From the NCBI GenBank assembly GCA_036898135.1, contig CM072511.1:38629330-38693329 (forward strand): DNA of 64,000 nt. Direction: 5' to 3'. Positions 41,201 to 53,400 of the stretch are shown here, piece by piece (position 1 is the first letter of the stretch; each line of letters begins with the position of its first letter). Under the pieces are notes generated by a model that worked only from the letters and a program-made list of their open reading frames with translations, ran no database searches and was not told the DNA's origin. Origin of the DNA: Oncomelania hupensis (lineage: Eukaryota > Mollusca > Gastropoda > Littorinimorpha > Pomatiopsidae). A program made the position numbers and the translations under genes.

Positions 41201-44200
41201 CTAAGGAAGGTTGTGGTGGCAAAATTACTGGAACTGGTTGTTGAAGAGAGGCCTGCGCAATCCCTGGATGACTGGAAGCACTTGACTGGCTAGGTAATGG
41301 TGGCATGAAAATATGTCCAGGCACGCCCAAGGAAGAAATAGCCATCATTGGTGACATCTGAGATGCTGACATGTTCTGCTGGGCTGAAAGGAAGTTGCAA
41401 GGCTGTGCTTGTTCCTTTGTGTTGCTCAACTGCCCTAGGCTGGTGGTTGTAGGCACACACAACTGTTGATAGGGACTGGTGATTTGGAATCCAACCTGCT
41501 GCAGACAATGGCTGGCCTGTTGTTGCTGAGAACTGCTGATGATCTGCCCAAAAGCTGCTGCATTCATCATTGATGTGTTGACAGACAGCACAGCGTTGAT
41601 TTTGGACATATCACCCAAATGCGCCGCCACATAGATTCCTTTTGATGTGATGATAGCTGCTGGCTGTTCTGAAGTTACTGGAGGTGTGGACATCAACACT
41701 CGAATGGAATCCCCACTGGAATTTCTACACCAAAAGACACAAGCAAAACCAAACATTAACAACACCATCGATAATATACTTTATTACTTATGTCTAAGAT
41801 CAAGAACAAAATTATGCCACACTTTATAATAACATGTATAATTCACTCTAAGGGATGACCATTTGCTTATATTCATATATTTTCTGTGGTCTAATAAAAA
41901 TTGAATCTAAACTTAGTGTCCGACCATTCCAAAAGTCATCTGCTATAGCAGAATGTCCCTTAAAATAGAGTACAGGTGACCAGCAGATTAACACCACGGT
42001 GCAAGGAGAACACGCTCCAAGGCGTTGTCATGTAATGATTGTATTAATGTGCCATCTACTAGATTCACAAATTGGCATTATTGAGGAACTGACTTTTTTT
42101 AAGATGACGCATGGTGTGCAAAAACGTTCATTTTGCATTATTGGCTGTTTCTCCTAAACTTAACCTATTTTGGATTAAATGTCCACATAGTAGCAGAGGT
42201 GCGTGCAAAGTCTGATTAATTTGCATCATGAAACAAAAAAATTATGAGAATTTATTAAATATAAAGAACAAGTAATGTGTGCATTTTTGCCCCTTTGGTG
42301 CAAACGAACAGAATGCACTAGCAGAATGCACTAGAGAGCTAAGTATTGATGTTCTGTCATGTATGATTTGAACAGTGCAATACAAGTGTTAAGAAGTGTA
42401 CATTTTTAAGAGGAATTAGTTTTGTTCTGGAACGAGAAAATTGTCATACACACAAAAAAACACTTTCACACACTTCTGATCATATATAACTCAAAAACTG
42501 TCATTGACAATTTTCATTGTGGTTTTATTGCACTCAGCATGAATTTTTACTTCTGGGTGCCAAATTTTATGCAAGAACTATTATTCTACGTTGGAAAAAA
42601 CTGGGGGGCCATTCAATACATAACGCAAAATTGTTATCCTGAGAAAACGGCATTTGAAAAGAAGAAATGCTTCTGCAACTATATACATGTACATATGAAT
42701 AACATCATATATTGAACTACAAAATTCAACCAAACTACAAAACACTGTATTATTTACAAAACCAGGTAAGAAAACACAGTTCTAGAACTTCCCAGCGGCA
42801 TACACCCGTCTCCCCCTCTTCATGTGAGCCTCACGACGAATGTTATCCATCGCCTTCCTACTGCTCTTCCCTGTAGCCTGTTGCACCCTCCTCACATCAC
42901 CTCTGAACACAAAGTCCTCAGCATATTCTCCTGCCACCAGGTCCAGCTCTGTTATCACATCCAGCAGGGCAGAGGATCCCTTGTTGAAGCGCTGAACAGC
43001 GACAGCCACTGCGTTGTCGACAGTGCCAATGCTGGCCCACCGCTCCTTGGGGCGCCTCCTCCGTTTGAATTTTGAGTTTTGCCATTCAAGCAGCATTCCA
43101 GCAGTTGGCAGTCCCCTCAGTCCCTTGTACACTGATACCAGCTGTGACAAAAACAAACCAACCTCCCCATATCCTTTCTCTACACCCCCCCCCACCCCCC
43201 ACCCCCTCATAATCTCTAAATTCATAGTTGCAAAGACCCAGTAATAGAGTGATCGACACGATGATTGTGGTTATTTATCAGGAAAAAGAAAAATAAACAA
43301 AAATCACACATCAGCTGGAGAGATAATCAGAGAAAAGGAGGTGAAAATATAAAAAGTTTGATGCAATGAAGAACACACAAAATGTAAAACAAGTACTAAG
43401 ATGCAAACATAAATAATTGCTTCCAACCCCCTCCACAAAAAGCTACATATTCAACAAAAACAAAAAAATAATAAAAATAATTTTAAAAAATAATAATAAA
43501 ATTGTGACAACACTTACGCTAACTATGTCCACAATCACTACACTGGGCAGGTGACAGCAGCAAATTCAAAGCTGAAAGATTGGCGATGAAACTTATGTCC
43601 TCAGGAAAGTCGGCCACTTCATCAAAATCTGCAGCAGCATCCAAAGTTCTTCTTTTCTTGCTCTTTGGCACACTCCCTGGGTCAGAAAAAAGCATCAATT
43701 TCTTCGATGTTGCTGAAGACTGACCTCGCTTGTGATCTAGGTGCTGGGTCACTCAGTTCAATCACATATTGGTGGCTAGCAGTCTCCAATCGACTCTTTC
43801 TCCTTCTCTTGCCGAACTCATGGATGGTTCAAAACTTTGTTCCCTTCTTGTTAGGCATCTCGATTGATAAACGTTGGAAAAAAGCTTGTGAAGTTGTCGA
43901 TCGAACCACGAGAATCACATGAAGTGGCAGACGAAAGCATCCCAGAAGTTGTCATAGTTGTTGTGTTTGATTGGCCCATAGGCCTGATCACGCATAGCAC
44001 TCTTGCCTTTTGACCAATTGGAACATCGCCTTTCAGTGACCTTCGAACCGAGCCCATAAACCTGTGAGTTTGTCGAACAAAGCCTTTCTATGTTTAGAGC
44101 TCATTCTCCCGTTTCGCTAAAAATGGCACGGTGATTTGGTTATTAATGAAATGGCGGCATTAGGAGTGGCAGAACGCATGTTACTAGGGCTTGAAAATCG

Positions 44201-44409
44201 AGTTTTTCTGAGGTTTTGAGTGCATGTGGAAAATGTAGCCATACCACACTGTCAAAAAGAGTATAATTTACAAAAATATTGATAACAAAAAGCAGAATCA
44301 GTTACAGTCATGAAGCAAAAACGTCAGTGGACCATTTTTTGCAAAAATCTCAAACATGCCTTGGTGACCATTTTTCATAATACCACCATGCCGTGCGTCA
44401 CCTTAAGCC

Positions 44410-44470
<61 letters not shown>

Positions 44471-47400
44471 AGTACTTATATAGCGTTTTCATAATGACAG
44501 ATCATTTCAAAGCATAGGCACACTTTACACACTTATTTGAGAGCTTTCACCTCAATAATGTAGATTAATAAGCTCTTCTTTGAACAGTCTAAAAAGTGTG
44601 AAAGAAATCACCCCAGACAAACAAGGGAACTTTAAAAAAAATTATACAGCAACTACACACAAAGATCAGGAATATAGTTATGGAAGTTTGAATAATAATC
44701 TGATAATGGTAATTTTTTTTTTAAACAATACTTATTATTATAGTAGGTTAACCGTTTGTGAACATTTTTACCATCCAGCAGCCAATGCTTGGGTAAACAA
44801 ATGCAAAAATTCTAAAAATGATAAACTCAGCCTCTAATAAATTTCAATGAAAATACTGACCTTTCCTCAGGCCTTTCCTCAGTACAGTCTACATGATCTG
44901 AATCAGTGTCGCTGTCCTCATCTGATTCTTCCTCAGACATCAGAATCTGAAACAGAATTCAAAGGTTACGTCCCAAATGGGTGTGGAGGTCGGGAGGTTA
45001 ACCCCATAAATTAAGCAAAATAAATAAATACATACATAAATCCAAAAATAAAGAAATAAACCAAGTTTTCATTTTACTATTTGGAATGTGAAACAATTAT
45101 TCCATAGTGACTCCTCAGTACTGAACAAAATTATAACCAACCTGTTTTGCAAAGTCAGAAATGCGCTAAAATTTCCAGAAGAATGGATATTTTGTACTCC
45201 TAGAAACAAGATAACAAACATGAACAGTAAAGCAGCTTTCAAATTGCTTAGGTTTGTATCTGAAAAAGCCTCCAAACAGCATACAGCTAGCAAGAAAGAA
45301 AGGTCATACTGTCTCTCCAAGACTTTTTCGTCTGGATCTCTCGTCATGGCGCAGTTTTCTTTGTTTTATCATGTCCTGTTTTCTGTACGCTTGTCTTCTG
45401 CGCTGTTCCGCTTTCATTCTCCGTAAATCCTGCAACTTTCTGTCTTTCTCTTCTCTCTCTTTCTTCCTCTCTGCTGCCTTCAGATGGTTCTTGTATATCT
45501 TTATGAATATGTAAAAAAAATAAACAAATCAATAAATCCATGTGAAAGATTTATTAAGTATATATTCATGCATGCACTCAAAATTCCCGTAAATAATTCC
45601 TTATTTATTTTATCAATGGATATTAACCCTTTTCCTGCACTGTGAATGTGCGACATACGTCCTCTCTGGTTGCCTTGCAATGCTTATGGGACGTACAAGG
45701 CACGTCCAATTGCAACGCTCTGTTACTTTTGGTTAGTACAGCAGAAAAACAAGAAAAAGAGAGTAATTCTGTTACTTCCCTTGAAGCTCTTTCCTCTCTG
45801 AAAGCATGGAAAGCTTAGGCCTATGTTTCCGACTGACAGAGACAGAGTTTTATGGTTGCAAAAAGCACATGTTCGATCGTGCTCTTCGACAAAACATGGC
45901 TGCTCTACATAGTGTGCTTATCGACGATGTTCTTGTTGAAATATTGCGAGACATTGATAGTGGTGAAGAACATTTTGTTGAAGATGGAAACTGATTATGA
46001 ACCTGTAAATTCTGACTCTTCATAGTGGCAATGGCAGTGATTCAATCACTGACCAAGAGATGCTTTTGGTAGAATTAGAAGTATGTTCAGTGTCTTTCTT
46101 TTCTGCTTGTTTTGTTTTGTTTGATGTCTAATGAAGTTATCCATGGAATGTTAAAACATTGTAACGTTGAGTTTATAAATCAACTAAACATGCATGATTG
46201 TGATAATGTATTTTATTTTACCAGTAAATAACACTATTGAAAAAAAAAGTTTGGCAAAAACTGAATTTCACACTTTTTTACAGACACACAAAATAATCTT
46301 CATTTTCTTATTTACTCCTCTATCTGTAGCAGAAATAAAATCTGTATTCAATTTCCTTTCCATGGATACATAAATACATTGGTTTATTTTGAATAGTGTA
46401 AATGCTATAGCAAAAACAATAGTGACGATAATGCAAATTCTCTCTAGCATACAGCTTGCAAATCAACCTTGCAGCAAAAGGGTTAAGGTATTTCAATAAT
46501 GGCATTGGACGCAGTCAACCTAAAATTTCAAAAATAAAAATGTTATTTTCTTTCCATCTTCTAATAGCAATCTTCCTGCTTTTACACCCTATGTTTGAGT
46601 AATAGAGGTGTGTTTGCTATGTGTGCAGAGGTGCCAACCCCCTAATCTTCTTGTCAATATTTCCGGACCCGTTTGTCAGTATTTTTTAACACTTGTCAGT
46701 ATTTTTTTTTCTCGCAAACCCCAGCCTATGACATTATAACGACAGGCATACCTCTGAAACAGCAGTCTATTTTCAGTCCTCTAAAGTCACCATGAAAATC
46801 AGCTTGTTGAACACCACACTTTTACTCTAAAACCACCATGAAAATCAGTTTGTTGAACACTACGCTTGTTTTACTTAAAATGAATGATACTGATAGTCTT
46901 TCCAATAAAAGCAATGACAGAAACTAAAACAGTTCTATTGCTTCAAGGACTTAGCAGTTGCCTTTTTCAGAAGTGTTGGAGAGAGTTTTGTTTTGTAGCA
47001 GTCAATATTTGAATTTCTTGATTTCAACTGCAGCATGGCATTCAGTGTCTAATTTCCCATTGTCCCTCTAAAGTCAGTTTTATTTTTTCTAACCAGAGAA
47101 AAGACCCTTTCACATGAACAGTTGGACACAGGGATCAGGAGAATCCTCAGTATGATCTTGGACAGTAAGTAAGCTTTGTGTCTAGCAGATGCAACATGCC
47201 TGGCAACATCGTTAAAGCCACCATGACATATAAAAAAATCGAAGCCACAGACAGTACAGCGTGCGTACTTTGTTGACAGTTTCGACGCAATGATGCATGG
47301 ATGTGCTTCTGTATATGAATGCAGAAAATCTTGCAGTCGTTTAGTTGCAGGCTTTGTTTTCTTTGAGGAGGAATCGGCTTCGTCATCAGACTTAGCAGCT

Positions 47401-50400
47401 TTTTCTTTTTCTGGGTCTACCACGTCCTGCCATTTTTGCGATTTTGAAACACTCCAAAAGGCAGTGAAGACTATTATGGAGGGAACTTGTACAGGTCTAT
47501 TTTTAGACTAGGATTAGGGTAGGGGTAGCGTAGGGTAGGGTAGGGTTGGGTTGGGTAGGGTAGGATAACCCTAACCCAACCCTACCCTAACCCCAGTTGA
47601 CGTCAGTCTAAAAATAGATCTGTACGAGTTCCCTCCGTTATAGTCTTCACCCCAAAAGTCTAAGAACGAGTGTTTTCATTGGACAAATGAATCATGTGTT
47701 TGATTCAGGTCTAGCGTTTGGGTAATAACAACGCGCGTGCTTGATTCGACTTTCATCACGTGATTGATTAGGGTACAGTCATGAATCGAAAAGCGTGTCG
47801 GAAAATACTGCAGGCACAAAGCGACGTGCCTGAGTACTATTCTGAGACCAGAAACGGTACAGAAGAACCGCTGGCAAAGATAAACGATCGGCAACTTCTC
47901 CTCGGTATTCTTATAAAAGTTACAGTATTTCCTTATTTAATTCACTTCGCCGGAATTAAATACGGTCAATCCGTACTGGTTGGCACCTCTGTGTGTGTGA
48001 GAGTGGGTGAAACATGTGAGCATGTACGTTGGTACAGATCGCCACGTTTGGAGCTTGATCGGTGATTTGGAAAAAAGCACGTACATTATTATTACTATTA
48101 TTATTAAACTCTTTCAATGAGCTGAGGATGTACGACGCACGTCCTCTTTGATTCCCTTGCGATGCTTATGTGAGGTACAAGGCACGTCCAATGACAACAC
48201 TCTGTTACTTTCGGTTCGCATAGCAGAAGAACAAGGAAAAGAGTAATTCAGTTATTTCCCTTGAAGCTCATTCCTCTCTGAAAGCATGGAAATCTTAGGC
48301 TTATATTTTTGACTGACACAGACCAGGTTTTATGGTAGCAAAAATCACATGTTTGATCGTGCTCTCTAACAAAATATGGCTGCTCGACATAGTGTACCTC
48401 TCGAAGATTTTCTTGTTGAAATATTGCGAGACACTGATACTTTTATTGGTTTATTTTGAACAGTGTAAAAGTTATATAGCAAAAATAAGGACAGTAATGA
48501 TGGAAATTCAAATTTTCTCTAGCATAGAGCATGCAAAACAAGCTAACAGTGAAAGGGTTAAACTTTCTTTATCGGTTTAAACAGTAAAGCTTTCCAAAAT
48601 GTAAAATTATGTCTGCTGGCAGCATACCTTGCACCACACTGGCAAATCATCAATGGGCTGTTCGCATGGGGCCCTCACTGTGACTGGTGAGAAGTTCTCT
48701 TCCATCAAGACACTAGCTGGGAGTTCTCCTTTCTTCTTGAACCTCTGTAAGAAGAGTACAGAAGAAAAATAATCCATTTATTGGTCACATGAATGAATAC
48801 ATAAATAGGCTTAAATAACTTTCCAAGGCCTGTTAAAAGGTGCTACTCATTCTTGTGTGTGAATATCAATCAGCATCACCTTAACAAAGGCAGCTGTTAT
48901 TCAACCTACAGGAATGAGGGAAAGATGAAGAGTGCATGTATTGTGGAGGGGGAGGATGCAATGGAGATTAAGGAGAGGGGAGACGGAAGAAGATACACAC
49001 GGTGAAAATGAGAATAAAGAAGGTGGGGGAAAAGTGGATGAGAGAGGTTTGAGCACATTAAAAAAGAACATGAAATTGCACACAAATCATGTTCTGAATG
49101 TAAGCCATTGAGCTCCTCACCCAGAAGACATGGTCTTTGGTTTGACGAAGGCTGAAACGATTGTACAGTTGACTGGCAGTTCTCCAAGGCATCAGGTATT
49201 CGGAGATCATCTGGTACATTTGCCTGTGACACTTCTTGAACTGACTCACCCCAATCACCAGCAACCTGCCAATAGTCATTACAATTGTGTACTAAATTGC
49301 ATCAGGACAGAAACTGTAACCCTACTCAACACTTGGCACAACAACATAAAAAGAAAAAATTAACTAACTCTTATACGCCATTAGACAAATAATAATGAAG
49401 TTTTTTTTGTTTTTTTTTTTTATGAAATAACATGAAAAGTCTTGGACTATTGTGACAGGACAGGACAGGATAACGATAAAAGAGTCTCTCATCCAGAGTC
49501 CAGTCCAAACAAGGAGTTCGGTTTATCCCCTGCTATACGTTAATTTTTTCGAGGATGTCGGATAACATTAATTGTAGAAAAGAAAGATGAAACCCTGAAA
49601 CACACAACATAAAACCCATGCTGACTAACAATCTCCATTCTGTTTCATTCTCACTATTCTCAAAAATATATCTATCAAAATTAATTCTATATTTATCACA
49701 TTAATAACGGATTTAAAAAATATAAACATTAATAGAAAATAACTATAGACTATATTACAAAAAGAATCCACAAAACACCTACTTTAAAAATGGCTACAGT
49801 GAACATGTTGATGCTCGCTCATACTCAAGAAAACCCAATGACAATGAAAAGATTTAATTATTGTCCCAATAAAAAAAGGTAATTATATTTTACAGTACAA
49901 CATTAATAATCCTAACACTAATAATAATAATAATAATAATCTACATGTTTGTTATTCACATAGATGCAAATAGTTTAAATTTATGACTTACCCTATTTGT
50001 GGAACAAGGGCTACATAATTCATAAAGAAGTCTTGCCTCTAAGGTTATCATAGCAAAAGTCCAAAAAATATCTCATTACAGAATAATATATATATCCTAT
50101 TTGAAAACTAATCATACAGTATTAAGCTTTCTCCCAGCAATAAAAAAAAACGGTTTATACAACTTACTAAATAAGAACAATACTCACAATATGTCATTAC
50201 ATTACATGATTATTGCTTTAGGTCCAAAGGACTCTTCCGAGCCAAATCAGGACCGGACAACATCTGATCCGCATAAAAGATCTGCCGAAACAACCCTAGT
50301 GGTAAAACTGAAAGCTCTCCACCAGCCAGTCACTTTACAATAAAGACATCCCAAGCAGGGGACGGCTGAGGCTGTACTCTAATTTATCGAACCCCCGTTT

Positions 50401-53400
50401 ACAAAAACAAAATAGAATACAAATATCATTATAAATTATCAACAAAACACATACATATAAAATGCCTACATTGCTAAATAATAACATCATTGGAAGCCCT
50501 AGTGACCACCTGGCAGAAAGCGTCCAATATTCCCAAGCTGATCCAACAGACCTCATACACAAATAAGGAGTCTTGTCCCGGAAGAGTTTTCAAGAAAAAA
50601 GGTAGGTGACTGGTCTAGAGAAGAAGAAAATAGTATAGCAGATTGATAGAACAGAGCAGGAATGAGAAAGAGCAAATGAGAAAGACAGCGACAGTGGGAA
50701 TTTAAAGCACTAAATTTCCAGAAAGTGTGGATACTATTTATACTGAAACCCCCGGCACCCAAACGGGGGTGACTCACAATATGATTAGAAGAATAAAAAT
50801 ACAACCAAGAGAAATAACCAAGGTAAGTAAAAAATTATCTTAGTCATTCACTTTTTACTTCCCTCTTCCTCCTCATCATCATCATCCCTCTCTCTCTCTT
50901 TCTCTCTAATTACCACTAAGGCACGTCAGACAAAATAAAGAATAAAGGGAAATAACCTCGAACATACTACCAAACACAGTACTTAACTCATTTAAAATAC
51001 TGCTGGTAACATATACCCATCTGATAAAAATGGCGTCCTCGACATTCAAAAAAAGAAATTTCGCAAAGACTATGAGAAGAAAAACAATATCACATTTCAA
51101 AACTTTCACCAAATTATATATCAAAAAGATTATCCGGACAACTTTGCGTTTTCCCAATGTCTACATGAATATTCCTAATAAAAATGTTCTATGTGAAAAC
51201 TAATGAAAGTTACCCAATTTAAACTACAAAACAGAAAAAATATCATGAACCAAAAATTAAGAAGTAACAGTCTTTTTGCTTTTGATTTTTCTGTCAACAT
51301 TCTGATGCATAATTAGTTAATGTCTGTATGCCTAGCACTCGCTGGACTACTGCTTTAGCCATCCAATCGGGCATGTCTCTTAGTGAACTGGACTCTTTGA
51401 TCAAGAACTGAACACCCTGGAACCATTCAGGTTGGCAAGAATTTAAAGTCATTAGGTAATCTCCTGACTTCATCCACGGTGGCTGCTGCTTGGCTCTCAG
51501 TGACCGACGAGGTGGAGGAATCAGAACTGCCCGAACCCTGTCGTCGGCGTTGTCACTCTCATCACCATCGCCATCCGTATTAGCTACGTCACTCTCTGGT
51601 ATAGGTTCCACAACCTGGGTCTACAGGCTGCTGCAGACCTTCATCGCCTTCCGGCTCCTGGGTACCCATCTGCTCTGCTGGCTGATCGGCAAGAGGCTCA
51701 CTGGCATCAGTTGCAGAGTCACTCTCGGATGTAGTACATACAACTACATCATCATCTTCTTCTTCCTCGTGTTCTTCAGATTCAGATCTACCATCCAGTA
51801 TCACCATTGGTTCTTCAATGCTGCTGTCAGTCTCTGTCCCTTCACTGCTGCTGCTTGCTCCACTGCCTATGTTGCCCCCGGCGTCTGCTACTGGCGTCAC
51901 CTCTCATTGGCTTCTCCTGCTCTGACACCATTCTCTCCACAGTATCACCCAGTGGCAACAACAGGTTGCGGTGCAGCGTTCTCCTCTTTCCAGTTTTGTC
52001 TTCCCTCTGCGCCACAAAGACATAAATGTCCTTGTTCGGTTGGTCCAACACCATATAAGCACTTTCCTCCCACTTGTCAGCCAGCTTATGTTTGCCATTG
52101 AAAGCGACGATCTTCACCAGGACTCGGTCACCGACTTCAACATTGGCGTCTCTGGCCAGACGGTCATATTGTTTCTTCTGCTTGGCCCGTGCTTTGTCTG
52201 CTGCAGCAATCGCCAATTCAAATAACCTATTCAGGCGTTTACGCAAGTCCGCCACATACTTGGTAAGTGGAATGCTGTCAGCTTCGCCTGTGTCGATACC
52301 AAACGCTATATCCACTGGAAGACGGGGATCACGGCCGAACATCAAGGCAAATGGTGAGAAACCGGTCCACTCATGCCGCATGCAGTTATAGGCATGAACT
52401 AGTGGTCCGATGTGACTCTTCCAGTCTGCTTTCTGCTGTGGCTGCAGCGTTCCCAACATGGCGAGCAAGGTCCGATTAAACCGCTCAGTCATCCCATTCC
52501 CCATCGGGTGATAAGGAGTGGTTCTAGACTTGACGCAGCCTGAGATGTCGCAGAGCTCATTGATGGTTCGGCTTTCAAAATTGGCGCCTTGGTCTGAATG
52601 CAGTCTCTTAGGCATGCCATAATGCACGATGAAGTGGTCAAACAGAGTCTGGGCCGTTGTACATGCCGTCAGATTACGTGTTGGAACTGCTTGGGCAAAC
52701 CTCGTAAAGTGGTCCGTTATAACCAACACATGCTGGTAGCCGCCCTTGGATGTCTCCAGTGACAGATAGTCGATGCAGACCAATTCCAGTGGTTCAGTGG
52801 TTACCACGTTGACTAGTGGAGCTTGAGTGGCAGTCATCTTGCGGCGTCGACAACGGGGACACTTCTCGATCCAGGTGTCTATATCTCTGAACATACTTGA
52901 CCAGAAGAACCTGTCTCTGACCAAGCTCGATGTGCGGTCTCATCCTGGATGGCCGGAATCGTCATGGAGACTGGTCAGTACTTGGCTGATGTAACGAGCC
53001 GGTAGCACCAACTGCTTTCTTGGCTGCTCACTGATGCAAGTGTTTCTGTACAGTACGCCATTCTCCAGCTCCATCTTCTGCACCCCTGACTGACTGCCAC
53101 TGCCAAGCTCGTCAATCCAGGCCTTCACTACAGAGTCTTGTCTCTGCGCTTTCTGGACATCACTCGCAGTGAAAGTTGTTAGGCTCTGACCCACTGGCAT
53201 GAAGTCGATGTCAATGACATCTGCCAATGCCGCCAAACACTCCACGTAAGACACTGGTTGTTGACAGTTGCAAACGGCTCGGACCGACCCTGCTGGTACA
53301 TGTATGAGGGCATCTTCTGACTTCTGCAACTCCGGCAAGCGTGACAATGCATCAGCATCAATATTACTCATTCCTGGCTGGTACTTGATGTCAAAGTCAA

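Larger units (their letters stand above)
46626..47991. mobile_element. hAT element with transposase start and end joined by deletion
   Basis: TIR CAGAGGTGCCAACC (46626-46639) and its inverse (47978-47991), with an 8-bp near duplication (TATGTGTG/TGTGTGTG). The minus-strand frame 47049-47423 has a BED-like finger (CTVCGFDFFICHGGFNDV, then H and H) directly followed by a C-terminal dimerisation motif (IPVSNCSCERVFSLVRKN). The catalytic middle is gone. A foldback element is nested inside. Confidence 0.85.

Noticed and set aside
43519..43752. A GON4L exon between 44861 and 41724
   Set aside because: Its frame needs incoming phase 1, but the preceding exon ends in phase 2. The 44861 exon joins 41724 directly in phase.
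47521..47604. A real interstitial telomere
   Set aside because: Units are irregular (TAGGG, TTGGG) and lie symmetrically between inverted arms, so a foldback element explains them better.
51490..52225. Plus-strand open frames over the gypsy region
   Set aside because: Antisense shadows of the integrase and its tail.
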